Positions 27,987 through 40,002 are shown, counted from the first letter of the stretch. The stretch is 64,000 nt of DNA from Oscillospiraceae bacterium (GCA_015065965.1 SVPH01000002.1:1-64000), one strand, 5' to 3'. Program-made: numbers and translations. The notes: a model not told the origin generated them from the sequence alone.

Positions 27987-29819
27987 ATGCAGAAAAAAAC
28001 AAATAAGAATAGTAACCAGAATAAAAACGGCAGTCAGACAAAAGAAAATAAAAATCAGCAGAAAAACAAAAAAAATCAGAACGCTCAGCAGAAACAATAT
28101 AAAAAGTCTTTTTCAAAACCCAGAAACGGTTCGGCAAAAAAACATAAAAAGACTCCCGATGAAACACCTGTCAGAATTGCTTTCCTCGGCGGACTTAACG
28201 AAGTCGGCAAGAATATGACTCTTTACGAATACAAAGACGATATGTTTCTTGTTGATTGCGGCCTTGCCTTTCCTGATCCGGAAATGCTCGGCGTTGATCT
28301 TGTTATTCCCGATTTTTCTTATGTTGAAAAGAATGCGGATAAGATTAAGGGCATCGTTATAACTCACGGTCACGAGGATCATATCGGCGGTCTTGCGTAT
28401 CTGCTTAAAACGGTCAATATTCCCGTTTACGGCACTAAACTCACAATCGGTCTGATTCAAGGTAAACTTAAGGAACACGGACTGCTCAGCAGTGCAAAAC
28501 TTCATGAGATTGCGCCCGGTGATGTTGTAAACCTCGGCGGTTTCAGCGTTGAAGCAATCCATGTTAACCATTCAATACCCGATGCAATTGCTCTTGCAAT
28601 AAAATGCGAAAGCGGTACAATTGTTCAGACAGGTGACTTCAAAATAGACAGCACACCTATTGACGGAGGAATGATTGACCTTTCCCGTTTTGCTCAACTG
28701 GGTGATGAAGGCGTTCTTTGCCTTCTTTCCGATTCAACCAATGCAGAAAGAGCGGGTTATACCGAAAGCGAGCGTAAGGTCGGTGAATCTTTTGAGGTTC
28801 TTTTCCGCAAAGCAGGCAAAAACAGAATCATAGTTGCAACTTTTGCTTCAAACATTCACAGGGTTCAGCAGATAATAAATGTTGCGTATTCTCTCGGCAG
28901 AAAGGTTGCCATTATCGGCAGGAGCCTTGAAAATGTTGTTAATATCAGCGCTCAACTCGGTTATCTTAACGTTCCCGAAAATGTGCTTATCAATGCAGAT
29001 CTTATCAACAAATATCCTGCAGAGGATGTTGTTATAATTACAACAGGCAGTCAGGGCGAGCCGATGTCGGCGCTTTCAAGAATGGCGTTTTCAGACCACA
29101 GAAAGGTTGAAATCCGACCCAATGACTGCGTTATTATATCCGCAACACCTATTCCGGGTAATGAAAAAACGGTCAGCAAGGTAGTCAATGAATTGCTCAA
29201 ATTAGGTGCAAATGTTATCTATGAGAAAATGTATGATGTCCATGTTTCGGGTCATGCTTGTCAGGAAGAACTGAAACTTATAATGGGTCTTGTGAAACCT
29301 AAATATTTTATCCCTGTTCACGGCGAGCAGAAACACCTGAGAAAGCACGCAATGCTTGCAGAAGGCATGGGTATCGGCACGGAAAACATTTTTATAGCGG
29401 ATAACGGTTATGTTGCCGAAATGACAAGCAAATCCATCAAGAGTGTTGCACCGGTTCCGGCGGGCAAAGTTTTTGTTGACGGCTACGGTGTAGGTGATGT
29501 AGGCAGCGTTGTTCTCAGGGACAGAAAACATCTCGGTCAGGACGGTATTATTGTTGTTACCGCATCCGTTGACTATGAAACCGGTCAACTTATTGCAGGG
29601 CCTGAAGTTATCTCAAGAGGCTTTGTTTATGTTAAAGAAGCAGAGGAACTTATCGCTCAGGCAAGGAAAGTTGCCGAAAAGTCGCTCGAGAGTTGCTATT
29701 ACAGCAATATAAGTGATATAAACGCAATCAAGGGCAAACTCAGGGATGCTGTTTCGCATTTTGTTTATGAACAGACAAAGAGAAGCCCTATGATTCTTCC
29801 TATAATTATGGAGGTATAA
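27987..29819 (+). CDS. rnj: Ribonuclease J with N/K/Q-rich N-terminal extension
   Basis: GGLNEVGKNMTLYEY, ITHGHEDHIGGLAYL, HVSGHACQEELKL, IPVHGEQKHLR; AAAGGAG upstream of ATG 27987. Confidence 0.94.
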   Translation: MQKKTNKNSNQNKNGSQTKENKNQQKNKKNQNAQQKQYKKSFSKPRNGSAKKHKKTPDETPVRIAFLGGLNEVGKNMTLYEYKDDMFLVDCGLAFPDPEMLGVDLVIPDFSYVEKNADKIKGIVITHGHEDHIGGLAYLLKTVNIPVYGTKLTIGLIQGKLKEHGLLSSAKLHEIAPGDVVNLGGFSVEAIHVNHSIPDAIALAIKCESGTIVQTGDFKIDSTPIDGGMIDLSRFAQLGDEGVLCLLSDSTNAERAGYTESERKVGESFEVLFRKAGKNRIIVATFASNIHRVQQIINVAYSLGRKVAIIGRSLENVVNISAQLGYLNVPENVLINADLINKYPAEDVVIITTGSQGEPMSALSRMAFSDHRKVEIRPNDCVIISATPIPGNEKTVSKVVNELLKLGANVIYEKMYDVHVSGHACQEELKLIMGLVKPKYFIPVHGEQKHLRKHAMLAEGMGIGTENIFIADNGYVAEMTSKSIKSVAPVPAGKVFVDGYGVGDVGSVVLRDRKHLGQDGIIVVTASVDYETGQLIAGPEVISRGFVYVKEAEELIAQARKVAEKSLESCYYSNISDINAIKGKLRDAVSHFVYEQTKRSPMILPIIMEV

Positions 29820-31784
29820 ATGAAATTCAAAGGTTTTTGGTATGACGGGTTGATGATATGCCTTGCCGCCGGATTTTCTGCGGTGTTTATTGCAATGACA
29901 TTCTTAATCGAACCTCGCCTTGCGGTAGCGGAGTGCATCGCATTTGTAATTGTATGCGTTGTTGCGGTTTACAGGGCGCTTTCTGCCAAAAACAGATACA
30001 AAAAATTTCTCATCAAAACATCAAAAAAACTTGATTTTACAGATCAGAAAGTTCTTTCTTCATTTTCTTTTCCTGTTGCCGTGTGTGACGGGGAAGGATA
30101 CATAACATGGTGTAACAATATTTTTCTCAATGAAATCTCAAAAGGAGAAATTGCTCAGACGGATAAGATTTCAAAATATTCTGACGGAGCAGAAGTTGAG
30201 AATTTTCTGAATGATGAGGAAATAAGCATTTTTGTTGACGGCAGATATTATACGGTTTACGGTATTTCGTACCGTTCAATCGGTAAAAATTACCGTGTGC
30301 TGTGCTATTTTGATAATACACACCTAAAAACAACCGAACTTGAATATTTTAAATCGCGTCCCCATGCAGTTTTGATTGAAATGGATAATCTTGACGGTTC
30401 CCGTTCCGATTTAAAAGACAGTGAACTGACTGAAATCAGAAGCCGTATTGAAGCGATTCTTGATGAGTGGTCTGAATCATATAACAGTCTTTTGAAAAAG
30501 ATAAGTGAGGACAGATATCTTCTTGTTACGGAAAAAAAGAATTTCAGCCTTATGGTTGAGGAAAAGTTTTCCGTTCTTGAAAAAGTCAGAAATTATGAAT
30601 ATAAAAACATAAAAGTCGGTGCAACTCTTTCAATAGGTGTAAGCGACGGCGAAAGCATCAGGGCATGTGAAAAGGGTGCAAGGAAAGCACTTGAAATGGC
30701 TCTCGGCAGAGGCGGAGATCAGGTTGCAATAAAAACAAAAGACGGGTATGACTATATAGGCGGCGTTTCAAAGAGTGCCGAAAAGCGTAACAAGGTGCGC
30801 AGCCGTATTGTAGGTTCTGCTCTTGCCGAACTTATAAAATCCAGCAGCAATGTTATAATTATGGGTCATGCGTATACTGATCTTGATGCTGTCGGCTCGG
30901 CGGTTGGTCTTGCTTGTGCAGCGGAGAGTCTGGGTGTTCCTGCATATGTTGTTACAGACAGAAAAAAGACTCTTGCTTCAACCCTGATAGAAAAACTTGA
31001 CGGCGAAGAAATGGGTAAAATGATAATCGGGCAGAAAGAAGCGCTCGCAATGCTTGGCAGAAAGAGCCTGCTTATTGTTGTTGATACCCATATCGAAAGT
31101 TTTGTTGAGTTTCCCGAAATTTACGCAGAGGCAGAAACAAAGGTTATTATTGACCATCACAGAAGAGCGTCGGCGGATATCAATGACGCAGTGATTTTTC
31201 ATCATGATCCGGGTGCTTCCTCGGCATGTGAAATGGTTACAGAACTTTTGCAGTATATAAATCCGGATATGAGTATAAGCAAAACAGTTGCGGAAGCCCT
31301 TCTCGCAGGCATTATGCTTGATACAAAGGATTTTGTAATCGGAACGGGTGTGCGTACTTTTGAAGCAGCAGCATATCTCAAAGATAAAAAAGCGGATATG
31401 ATAAGCGTTAAAAAACTTTTTGCGAACTCTCTTGAGGTCAACAAACTCAGAACAAGAGTTATTTCATCGGCTGAGAATTTTATGGACTGTGCCGTTTCAG
31501 TTGTTGATTTTGAATCGCCGGATGTAAGAATTATAGCGGCACAGGCGGCAGACGAACTTCTTAAGGTCAGCGGGATAAAGGCTTCGTTTGTTATGTTTGA
31601 AAATGCGGGAGCGGTTAATATTTCCGCACGCAGCCTCGGCGAAATCAATGTTCAGGTTATTATGGAGTCCCTTGGCGGCGGCGGTCATCAGACGATGGCA
31701 GCTTGCCAACTCAAGGACTATGATATTACAAAAGCAAATTTTGCGCTGCAAGGTGCAATAAACAATTTTTTTGAAAACAGTTAA
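29820..31784 (+). CDS. gdpP: GdpP-like DHH-family c-di-AMP phosphodiesterase (TM, PAS, degenerate GGDEF, DHH/DHHA1)
   Basis: [44 protein letters not shown]; upstream of rplI-dnaB. Confidence 0.92.
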   Translation: MKFKGFWYDGLMICLAAGFSAVFIAMTFLIEPRLAVAECIAFVIVCVVAVYRALSAKNRYKKFLIKTSKKLDFTDQKVLSSFSFPVAVCDGEGYITWCNNIFLNEISKGEIAQTDKISKYSDGAEVENFLNDEEISIFVDGRYYTVYGISYRSIGKNYRVLCYFDNTHLKTTELEYFKSRPHAVLIEMDNLDGSRSDLKDSELTEIRSRIEAILDEWSESYNSLLKKISEDRYLLVTEKKNFSLMVEEKFSVLEKVRNYEYKNIKVGATLSIGVSDGESIRACEKGARKALEMALGRGGDQVAIKTKDGYDYIGGVSKSAEKRNKVRSRIVGSALAELIKSSSNVIIMGHAYTDLDAVGSAVGLACAAESLGVPAYVVTDRKKTLASTLIEKLDGEEMGKMIIGQKEALAMLGRKSLLIVVDTHIESFVEFPEIYAEAETKVIIDHHRRASADINDAVIFHHDPGASSACEMVTELLQYINPDMSISKTVAEALLAGIMLDTKDFVIGTGVRTFEAAAYLKDKKADMISVKKLFANSLEVNKLRTRVISSAENFMDCAVSVVDFESPDVRIIAAQAADELLKVSGIKASFVMFENAGAVNISARSLGEINVQVIMESLGGGGHQTMAACQLKDYDITKANFALQGAINNFFENS

Positions 31785-31797
31785 GGAGACAGGTAAA

Positions 31798-32238
31798 ATG
31801 AAAGTAGTACTTATTCAGGATGTTAAAGGTCTCGGCAAAAAAGGCGAACTTGTAAATACATCAGACGGTTATGCAAGGAACTTCCTTTTTCCCAGAAAAC
31901 TTGCAATGGAAGCAAATGCTCAGGCGATGAGCGAACTTAAAAACAGGGAGGCGGCCGAAAAGCACCGTATTGATACTGAAATCGCGGCAGCAAAGGCAAA
32001 TGCGGCAAAACTTGAAGGCAAGACCGTTAAACTCACCGCTAAGGGCGGCGCAAACGGCAAACTTTTCGGTTCGGTAACATCCAAAGATGTTGCAACGGTT
32101 ATCTCAAAGGAATACGGACTTGCACTTGATAAGCGCAAGGTTGTTGTTGAGGATATCAAGGCTTTCGGCACATATCCCGTTGAAGTTAAACTCTATAACG
32201 GTATTTCGGCTTCAATGTATGTAACGGTACAGGAATAA
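31798..32238 (+). CDS. rplI: 50S ribosomal protein L9
   Basis: [36 protein letters not shown]; start at 31798. Confidence 0.97.
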   Translation: MKVVLIQDVKGLGKKGELVNTSDGYARNFLFPRKLAMEANAQAMSELKNREAAEKHRIDTEIAAAKANAAKLEGKTVKLTAKGGANGKLFGSVTSKDVATVISKEYGLALDKRKVVVEDIKAFGTYPVEVKLYNGISASMYVTVQE

Positions 32239-32260
32239 TTCATCCGAACGGAGAATAAAA

Positions 32261-33643
32261 ATGGCAGACAACAGTTTGTTTTCACTTGATAATATTCAGA
32301 TGCCCTTCAGTGCAGAGGCTGAGCAGGCGGTGCTCGGAAGTATTCTTGTTGACCCGTCGTGCCTTTCTCAGGCAGCGGTTTACATAAATCCCGAATCGTT
32401 CTATCTCCCTCAGCATTCGGCAATATTTTCTGCAATGATTACGCTTGACAGCACGGGCAAAACAATTGACCCGCTTGTTGTGCTTGATCTTCTTGTTCAG
32501 CAGGGCGTTTATGATAATGCATCCGGCAGAAACTATCTTTTTGAACTTGCTCAGATGGTTCCCTCAACGGCAAATGTTGAGATGTACGCAAAGATTGTGA
32601 GAGAAAAGTTCTATATGAGAACTCTTATCAACATTTCGAGCGAAACCATTGAAAGCGCAGTTTCTCAGGAAGAAACGGCAGATGCACTGCTTGATAATGC
32701 TGAACAGAAAATTTATAATATCCGTCAGGGTAAAACTTCAAATGCACCGTCAAAACTTAAGGATATTATCGTAAACAATGTTTATGATACTCTTAAGAAA
32801 ATCACGGGCGAAGACAAAGAACTTTATAAGGGATTTACAACAGGGTATTCTGACCTTGATAAAATCCTTACTGGTCTTAACCGTTCCGACCTTATTCTTA
32901 TCGGTGCGCGTCCTGCGATGGGTAAAACAAGTTTTGCGCTTAACCTTGCCCGTAATGTTGCGGCTATCGGTAAGCGTAAAGTGCTGTTTTTCTCGCTTGA
33001 AATGACCAAAGAACAACTTGCAATGAGAGTTCTCGGTACTGAAGCAAGAGTTTCCAGCCACAAGATGAGAAACGGAAACATTTCTCAGGATGAATGGGTA
33101 AGGCTCGGCATGGCAACCAGCGCACTTAATGACTGCGAACTTTATTTTGACGATACTTCAACCATTACCGTTCCCGAAATGAAGGCAAAAACAAGGCGTC
33201 TCGGCGGAGTTGAATGTGTTATTGTTGACTACCTCGGTCTTATTAAGGGCAGTACACGCACTGAAAACCGTGTGCAGGAAGTCAGTGAAATAACAAGAAA
33301 TCTCAAAATGATGGCTAAAGATTTGAACATCCCCATTGTTTGCTGCGCTCAGTTGTCCAGAGGTACTGAGGGCAGAGGCAAGTCCCACAGACCTCAACTT
33401 TCTGACCTTCGTGAATCGGGCTCAATCGAGCAGGATGCCGACATCGTTATGATGCTTTACCGTCCGGATTATTACAGCGGCGAAAAAGAAGACGGCGATG
33501 ACGCTGAAGCACCCCGTCAGGATGTGAATGTTGCCGAAGTCATTGTTGCAAAGAACAGACACGGCGAAACAGGCACGGTTGAATTTGCTTTTGACGGCGA
33601 GCACACTTTGTTCCTGCAGTTGGAGAAAGTTCATGATGATTGA
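32261..33643 (+). CDS. dnaB: Replicative DNA helicase DnaB
   Basis: MPFSAEAEQAVLGSIL, GARPAMGKTSFALN, LSDLRESGSIEQDAD. Confidence 0.97.
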   Translation: MADNSLFSLDNIQMPFSAEAEQAVLGSILVDPSCLSQAAVYINPESFYLPQHSAIFSAMITLDSTGKTIDPLVVLDLLVQQGVYDNASGRNYLFELAQMVPSTANVEMYAKIVREKFYMRTLINISSETIESAVSQEETADALLDNAEQKIYNIRQGKTSNAPSKLKDIIVNNVYDTLKKITGEDKELYKGFTTGYSDLDKILTGLNRSDLILIGARPAMGKTSFALNLARNVAAIGKRKVLFFSLEMTKEQLAMRVLGTEARVSSHKMRNGNISQDEWVRLGMATSALNDCELYFDDTSTITVPEMKAKTRRLGGVECVIVDYLGLIKGSTRTENRVQEVSEITRNLKMMAKDLNIPIVCCAQLSRGTEGRGKSHRPQLSDLRESGSIEQDADIVMMLYRPDYYSGEKEDGDDAEAPRQDVNVAEVIVAKNRHGETGTVEFAFDGEHTLFLQLEKVHDD

Positions 33644-34967
33644 TAAGGTTAAATCGGCAATTGAAAAATATGCAATGCTTCCTGAGGACGCAACGGTTGT
33701 TGCTGCGGTTTCCGGCGGCAGCGATTCAATGGCGATGCTCAGCGTTCTGAATGCAATAAAGAATGAATATAAAATTACTCTTTTGGCAGCCCATGTGAAT
33801 CATTGCCTCAGGGGTGAAGATGCGGACAGAGATGAGCGCTTTGTGCGTGAAAAATGCGCTGAACTCGGTGTTAAACTGTTTGTGAAAAAAACCGATATCG
33901 CAAAGATGGCGGCAGAGCAGGGGATAGGTCTTGAAGAATGCGGCAGAAATGTGCGCTACGATTTCTTCAACTCACTTGGTGAAAATATAATTATAGCCAC
34001 TGCGCATAATTTGAGCGACAGGGCTGAAACCTTCCTTTTCAATTTTGCAAGGGGGAGTTCGCTGCGCGGGTTATGCTCAATTCCTCCCGTCAGAGATAAC
34101 ATCATCCGTCCTCTTATAGGCTGCACAAAAGCAGAAATTCTTGCTTATTGTGAGCAGAATTCGGTTGAATATGTTACCGATGCCACTAACGCAGATGTTA
34201 CTTATTCGCGTAACCGAATAAGACATAATGTTATAACCGAACTTCAGAAGATAAATCAATCTTTTGAACAGGGCGCAGGAAGGTGCATTGATTCTCTTAA
34301 TGAGGACGAAGCATTTCTTTCATCGCTTGCCGATGATTTGATTGACGGTGCGGTTTGCACAGGAGGATACAGCGCGGAAGTTCTTGCCTCGGCACCTGCT
34401 CCTGTCAGGAAAAGGGCAATCATAAAAGTTATCGAAAAGTCAAAAGGCGTAACTGCAGAGAATAAATTTATAAGCAGAATCTGCGATTTGCTTTGCGATT
34501 CCGGTAAAATACAGATAAACGGCGGTGTTACTGTCAGGGTCAGAAAAGGTGTTCTGGATTTGCCTGACGAGGAGTTTGAAGCATTGGGTGAAAGTTTTCT
34601 TGCAGACGGAATGCTTTTTGGCGATGCCGAGATAAAAACTCTTAATGTTAACACAGCCGAAATAAATAATTTACAAAACATTTCAAAACAGGGCTTGGAA
34701 TATTTCCTTGACTGTGATAAAATACACGGAAAGGTTATCGTAAGAAGCCGCCGTGAGGGTGATAACATAACACTCGCTTCAAGAAAATGCACTAAATCTT
34801 TGAAAAAATTATTTAACGAGATTTCAGTTCCGCCCGAAAAAAGGAACTCCGTTGCGGTTTTTACAGACGAAAGCGGTGTTATACTTGTCGAGGGTGCAGG
34901 TGTTGCGCAGCGTGTTGCAACAGACAAAAGTACTCAAAATATTTTAAAAATAATAATCAGCAGATAA
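33633..34967 (+). CDS. tilS: tRNA(Ile)-lysidine synthetase
   Basis: VVAAVSGGSDSMAML PP-loop; NLSDRAETFLFNFARGSSLRGL; internal start at 33633 overlapping the dnaB stop. Confidence 0.93.
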   Translation: MMIDKVKSAIEKYAMLPEDATVVAAVSGGSDSMAMLSVLNAIKNEYKITLLAAHVNHCLRGEDADRDERFVREKCAELGVKLFVKKTDIAKMAAEQGIGLEECGRNVRYDFFNSLGENIIIATAHNLSDRAETFLFNFARGSSLRGLCSIPPVRDNIIRPLIGCTKAEILAYCEQNSVEYVTDATNADVTYSRNRIRHNVITELQKINQSFEQGAGRCIDSLNEDEAFLSSLADDLIDGAVCTGGYSAEVLASAPAPVRKRAIIKVIEKSKGVTAENKFISRICDLLCDSGKIQINGGVTVRVRKGVLDLPDEEFEALGESFLADGMLFGDAEIKTLNVNTAEINNLQNISKQGLEYFLDCDKIHGKVIVRSRREGDNITLASRKCTKSLKKLFNEISVPPEKRNSVAVFTDESGVILVEGAGVAQRVATDKSTQNILKIIISR

Positions 34968-34998
34968 TTTCTGCAGGATGTGAAAGGAAAGCGGCATA

Positions 34999-35541
34999 AT
35001 GCTTAATGATATCCAGAAAGTATATTACAGCGAGGAGCACCTTGCTGATATTGTGAACCGTTTGGGTAAACAAATAAGTGAGGACTACAAAGATAAAAAC
35101 CTTCTTCTTGTAAGTGTTCTTAAAGGTTCTGTAATTTTTATGGCAGACCTTATGAGGGCAATAACAGTTCCGTGCGCAATTGATTTTATGTGTGTTTCAA
35201 GTTATGCAAATAAAACCGAATCGTCAGGTGTTGTTAAAATTATAAAAGATCTTGATATAAATCTTGAAGGATATGATGTTCTTATTGTTGAGGATATCCT
35301 TGATTCCGGCAAAACTCTCAGTTATATCAGAAAACTTCTTCTTGACAGAAACCCGAAGAGTATAAAAATATGTACGCTTCTTGATAAGCCTGAGCGCAGA
35401 GCGGTTGACGATATATGGGCGGATTATTCAGGCGCGGAAGTCCCCGATGAATTTGTTGTCGGCTACGGTCTTGATTATGATGAAAAATACAGGAATCTTC
35501 CGTTTATCGGAGTTCTTAAAAGAGAGATATATGAAAAATAA
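34999..35541 (+). CDS. hpt: Hypoxanthine phosphoribosyltransferase
   Basis: [45 protein letters not shown]. Confidence 0.96.
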   Translation: MLNDIQKVYYSEEHLADIVNRLGKQISEDYKDKNLLLVSVLKGSVIFMADLMRAITVPCAIDFMCVSSYANKTESSGVVKIIKDLDINLEGYDVLIVEDILDSGKTLSYIRKLLLDRNPKSIKICTLLDKPERRAVDDIWADYSGAEVPDEFVVGYGLDYDEKYRNLPFIGVLKREIYEK

Positions 35542-35586
35542 TTGAAATTCCATGGGGAATGATAAATTAAGGAGTGATTTGTCCAA

Positions 35587-37482
35587 TTGAATACTAAAAA
35601 TAACAATTCAGGCAAACCGAAGAGAAAATTAACGTCGTTTTTGCCGTATCTTCTTATTCCGATTATGCTTATAAGTGCCATAGCCTATTTTATGAATGCA
35701 CAGAGCGAAGAAAAACTTGAGTATTATGAGGTTGTTTCTCTTTTTGATGAAGGTAAGGTTACCGAATATACTCTTAATCTGAGCAGCGGTGCGCTTGTTT
35801 ATAAAGTTACGGGTGAAGATGGTGAAAAAACTTTTTCAGTACCCAGCGTGAACTTGTTTATTGAAGATATTCACGACGGTGTTATTGAGCACAACCGAAC
35901 TAATCCCGAAAACAAAATAAAAGCGAGTTATGTAGCCGGCTCAACGGGGCAGTGGCTTTATAATATTGTTCCCACATTGTTGCTTCTTGTTGTTATGGGA
36001 GCGCTGACCTTCTTTATGTTCAGGCGCATGAATCAGACAATGAGCAATGAAAATAACAGAACGCTCAGTTTCGGCAAGGCAAGAATCAAGCAGGCAAAGG
36101 ATGAAAAACGCAAGGCAACTTTCAAAGATGTTGCAGGTGCTGATGAAGAGAAAGAGGAACTTGAGGAAATTGTTGAATTCCTGAAGAGCCCTTCAAAGTT
36201 TGACTCGCTCGGTGCAAGAATTCCCAAAGGCGTTCTTCTTGTAGGCCCTCCGGGTACGGGTAAAACCCTTCTCGCAAGAGCCGTTGCAGGCGAAGCAAAC
36301 GTTCCGTTCTATTCAATTTCAGGTTCTGATTTTGTTGAAATGTATGTCGGCGTCGGCGCATCAAGAGTGCGTGACCTTTTTGACCAGGCAAAGAAGAGTT
36401 CACCTGCAATCATATTTATTGATGAAATTGATGCCGTAGGCCGCCACAGAGGCGCAGGTATGGGCGGCGGACACGATGAAAGAGAACAGACCCTTAACCA
36501 ACTCCTCGTTGAAATGGACGGTTTCGGTGCAAACGAAGGAGTTATCGTTATAGCGGCTACAAACCGTCCCGATATCCTTGACCCTGCACTTCTCAGACCC
36601 GGCAGATTTGACCGTCAGGTAACCGTAAATTATCCCGACACAAAGGGCAGAACAGAAATTCTTAAGGTTCACGCAAAAGGCAAGCCCATTGCTCCCGATG
36701 TTGACCTTAACAGCATTGCTCATGCAACGGTAGGCTTTACGGGTGCAGACCTTGAAAATCTTCTTAACGAAGCGGCGCTGCTTGCAGCAAGGCGTGATAA
36801 GAAGGCTATAACAATGGAAGAGATTGATGAAGCGGCGCTTAAAGTTCAGGTCGGCTCGGAGAAAAAGTCGCATAAGATGAATGAAAAAGCAAAGAAACTC
36901 ACCGCATATCATGAAGCAGGTCATGCAGTTTCAAGTTTCTATCTTGAACACAAAGACCCTGTTCATCAGATTTCTATTATTCCCAGAGGTATGGCAGGCG
37001 GATATACGCTTTACAGACCTGTTGAGGATAAGAACTATACTTCAAAGAACGAGATGCTTGACAGTCTTGTAAGCCTTCTCGGCGGCAGAGTTGCAGAAGC
37101 ACTTGTTCTCGGCGATATTTCAACCGGTGCATCAAATGATATTGAAAGAGCAACCGAAATTGCCAGAAATATGGTTACAAGATACGGCATGAGTGAAAAA
37201 CTCGGACCTATCGCATTCGGCGGTGAGAGCAGGCAGGTATTCCTCGGCAAAGATTACAACACCGTGCGCAACTATTCTGAAAGTGTAGCGGCGCAGATTG
37301 ACGATGAAATTGAAAATATCATCAGAAATGCATACGGCAGAACAGAAAGCATCCTTACCGAGCATATGGATAAACTTCACATTATCGCTCAGAAACTTTA
37401 TGAGAATGAGAAGATGACAGGCGAAGAATTTGCTTCAATCATGTCAGAAACTCCTGCAGCCGCAGAAGAACCGGCAGAATAA
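35587..37482 (+). CDS. ftsH: ATP-dependent zinc metalloprotease FtsH; TTG start
   Basis: [25 protein letters not shown], two N-terminal TM segments. Confidence 0.97.
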   Translation: MNTKNNNSGKPKRKLTSFLPYLLIPIMLISAIAYFMNAQSEEKLEYYEVVSLFDEGKVTEYTLNLSSGALVYKVTGEDGEKTFSVPSVNLFIEDIHDGVIEHNRTNPENKIKASYVAGSTGQWLYNIVPTLLLLVVMGALTFFMFRRMNQTMSNENNRTLSFGKARIKQAKDEKRKATFKDVAGADEEKEELEEIVEFLKSPSKFDSLGARIPKGVLLVGPPGTGKTLLARAVAGEANVPFYSISGSDFVEMYVGVGASRVRDLFDQAKKSSPAIIFIDEIDAVGRHRGAGMGGGHDEREQTLNQLLVEMDGFGANEGVIVIAATNRPDILDPALLRPGRFDRQVTVNYPDTKGRTEILKVHAKGKPIAPDVDLNSIAHATVGFTGADLENLLNEAALLAARRDKKAITMEEIDEAALKVQVGSEKKSHKMNEKAKKLTAYHEAGHAVSSFYLEHKDPVHQISIIPRGMAGGYTLYRPVEDKNYTSKNEMLDSLVSLLGGRVAEALVLGDISTGASNDIERATEIARNMVTRYGMSEKLGPIAFGGESRQVFLGKDYNTVRNYSESVAAQIDDEIENIIRNAYGRTESILTEHMDKLHIIAQKLYENEKMTGEEFASIMSETPAAAEEPAE

Positions 37483-37487
37483 AACAA

Positions 37488-37522
37488 TACCGCCGACGGC
37501 AATTAACCGTCGGCGGATTTTT
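37488..37522. terminator. Bidirectional terminator between ftsH and the Zn permease gene
   Basis: CCGCCGACGG-CAATTAA-CCGTCGGCGG then TTTTT. Confidence 0.9.
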
Positions 37523-38357
37523 ATGCTCTTTTTGTGATTTTACCTATAAGAGAACACAGAATAAACATTGCAATATCTGCAGCAACAATCGTTGAACCTA
37601 CAGGAGTGCTGTAAATAATTGCGATAAATATGCCTGCAACTGCGCAAAAAACAGAAATGATTGCAGAACTTATTATAACAGAAAAGAAATTTTTGAAAAT
37701 CCTCATTGCCGAAAGGGCAGGGAATATGATAAGAGCAGAAATCAGCAGTGCGCCCACAAGATTCATTGCAAGAACTATAACAACTGCCGTAACAACCGCA
37801 ATCATAATGTTGTATGCTTTGGTGTTTGTGCCTGTTGCCGATGCAAAGTTTTCGTCGAAGGTAACGGCAAATATTTTGTGATAGAACAAAACAAAAACGA
37901 GTATAACAACTGCCGTCAGAGCAAGACAAAGGATAACATCTGTTTGCGAAAGCGTAAGTATTGATGTTGAGCCGAAAAGAGTTGTGCATACATCGCCGCT
38001 GACATTTGATGAAGCGGAGAAAATGTTCAGCAGCAGATATCCCAGAGCAAGCGCTCCGACGGATATCATCGCTATAGCGGCATCGCCTTTGATTTTTTTG
38101 CTTGAGTTGATGCCGAGAAGGATGATTGCCGCAACGATTGTTATCGGTAAAGCAACTGTCATCGGAGCGGCTCCGCAAACGGTTGCCACAGCAATTGCAC
38201 CAAACGCAACGTGAGAGAGCCCGTCGCCTATCATGGAATAGCGCTTCAGCACAAGGCTTACGCCGAGTAAGGCTGCACAGAGAGCAATGAGAACACCTGC
38301 TATGAGTGCATATTTAACAAAGGTATAACTGAAATATGAGGTGAGAGTTTCAATCAT
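37521..38357 (-). CDS. znuB: Metal (zinc) ABC transporter permease
   Basis: ABC-3 family: LKRYSMIGDGLSHVAFGAIAVA; next to ATPase and SBP genes. Confidence 0.9.
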   Translation of the reverse strand: MIETLTSYFSYTFVKYALIAGVLIALCAALLGVSLVLKRYSMIGDGLSHVAFGAIAVATVCGAAPMTVALPITIVAAIILLGINSSKKIKGDAAIAMISVGALALGYLLLNIFSASSNVSGDVCTTLFGSTSILTLSQTDVILCLALTAVVILVFVLFYHKIFAVTFDENFASATGTNTKAYNIMIAVVTAVVIVLAMNLVGALLISALIIFPALSAMRIFKNFFSVIISSAIISVFCAVAGIFIAIIYSTPVGSTIVAADIAMFILCSLIGKITKRA

Positions 38358-39064
38358 TTTTCGTCACCTCCGTTTGATGTGAACAGGCAGCAAACGTCGC
38401 TGTTAACATATTCTTCCTTTGTGCCGAAAAACAGGGGTTTGTGGCAGATGTGAAGAATGTGTGATGCATATTCAACTGCCGCATCAATATCGTGAGAAAC
38501 CATTATAACGGTTATTCCTTCGTTGTTGATTTCTTTTATAAGTTTGTATAAATTCTGCGTTACAACGGGGTCAAGCCCTGCAACGGGTTCATCGAGAATG
38601 ATGAGTTTTTTTGTTGCGCACAGCGCTCTTGCAAGCAATACACGCTGCTGTTGACCGCCTGAAAGTTCCCTGTAGCATTTGTTTGCAAGGTCAGCAATTC
38701 CGAGTTTTTCCATGTTTCGGAATGCGGCGGTTTTCTGGCTTTTTGAATAAAACGGTTTTAATCCGCAGCCGTTAAGGCAGCCTGATAAAACAATTTCTTT
38801 TACCGATGCAGGGAAATCCCTTTGAACCTCGGTTTGCTGAGGCAGATAGCCTATTTCGGTTTGTTTCAGACCTTCACCGAATTCGATTTTGCCGGAAATA
38901 ACATGTTTTTGCCCAAGAAGAGTTTTCATCAGAGTGCTTTTACCCGAACCGTTTTCGCCGACAATGCAAAGATAATCGCCTTTGTTTACGCTGAAGTTAA
39001 GTTCGGTAACTATCGGCTTGCCTTCATATCCGAGCGCAACATCGCTGATATTTATAAGAGCCAT
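38354..39064 (-). CDS. znuC: Metal (zinc) ABC transporter ATP-binding protein
   Basis: GENGSGKSTLMKTLLG, ELSGGQQQRVLLARAL, LDEPVAGLD. Confidence 0.92.
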   Translation of the reverse strand: MALINISDVALGYEGKPIVTELNFSVNKGDYLCIVGENGSGKSTLMKTLLGQKHVISGKIEFGEGLKQTEIGYLPQQTEVQRDFPASVKEIVLSGCLNGCGLKPFYSKSQKTAAFRNMEKLGIADLANKCYRELSGGQQQRVLLARALCATKKLIILDEPVAGLDPVVTQNLYKLIKEINNEGITVIMVSHDIDAAVEYASHILHICHKPLFFGTKEEYVNSDVCCLFTSNGGDEK

Positions 39065-40002
39065 CAGTTGAGCGCCTCCCTTAATACATTCAGATTGCTT
39101 TTCATTATATTAATATAACTTGTACCGTTTTGAATATCTTGTGCCGAAACCGATTGGCAGGAATCCAGCATCGCCGATTTTGCCCCTGTTGCTTCGCAAA
39201 CCGATTTTGCAATAGAACCGTCTGAACCGTCAATTGTCAACACAACGGGGAGTTCAAGTTCCTTTGTTTTGTCGATAATAAATGCCATTGTCTGAAAACT
39301 TGCTTCACTTTCAGACGAACATCCTGCAAAAGCAGCGTAATATGTCAGTCCGTAGTCTTCAACAAGATAGCGGAATGGGAATCTGTCAGCAAAAATCAGA
39401 GTATCCCTTTTGGCAGACTTTACTTCTGTTGTATATTCCGCATCAAGTGCATTGAGTTCGGCAATATATTTCTCGGCATTTGACTTATATATCGGAGCGT
39501 TTTCTGTATCAATATCGCATATGATTTCGCAAAGTGCCTGTGTTATTTTTGCCGCATTTCTCAAAGAAAGCCAAATATGTTCATCAAGTGTACTGTGTTC
39601 ATCGGTGTCGGTATGTTTGTGCTCCATACCGGCAACATATTCCTCGGTGTAGGTTTCAACATAATCCATAAGTGCAATTGCTTTTATTTCTTGGTTTGCC
39701 GCTGCTTTAAGCGTGCTTTCAACCCATTTATCCGAAGTTCCGCCTACATATACAAAAAGGTCAGCGTTACTGATTGTAATAATATCCTGCGCAGTGGGTT
39801 CATAACTGTGAAGATCACCGCCGTCATCAAGCAAAAGGGTAAGCCCCTTATCGCTGCCGATTATGTTTTTAATATAATCATATTGCGGAAACGATGTGCA
39901 GACAATGTTCAAACCGCTTTTTTCATCAACCGTTTTTCCGCATGCGCACAGTGTAAGAACCGCAAAAACTGCTGCCAATAAAACTGAAACTGTTTTTTTC
40001 AT
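39064..40002 (-). CDS. znuA: Zinc ABC transporter substrate-binding lipoprotein (ZnuA/AdcA-like)
   Basis: Lipobox LTLCAC; FPQYDYIKNI, SYEPTAQDI, His-rich HKHTDTDEH, DEHIWLS. Confidence 0.9.
   Translation of the reverse strand: MKKTVSVLLAAVFAVLTLCACGKTVDEKSGLNIVCTSFPQYDYIKNIIGSDKGLTLLLDDGGDLHSYEPTAQDIITISNADLFVYVGGTSDKWVESTLKAAANQEIKAIALMDYVETYTEEYVAGMEHKHTDTDEHSTLDEHIWLSLRNAAKITQALCEIICDIDTENAPIYKSNAEKYIAELNALDAEYTTEVKSAKRDTLIFADRFPFRYLVEDYGLTYYAAFAGCSSESEASFQTMAFIIDKTKELELPVVLTIDGSDGSIAKSVCEATGAKSAMLDSCQSVSAQDIQNGTSYINIMKSNLNVLREALN

Noticed and set aside
34256-34927. 223-aa minus-strand ORF antisense to tilS
   Set aside because: Low-complexity Ser/Leu-rich shadow translation; tilS is the real gene.
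36400-36924. 174-aa minus-strand ORF inside ftsH
   Set aside because: Antisense to a conserved AAA+ protease; no domain signature.
37540-38178. 212-aa Cys/Arg/Ser-rich ORF overlapping the Zn permease
   Set aside because: Same-strand alternate frame of the permease gene; composition is a frame artefact.
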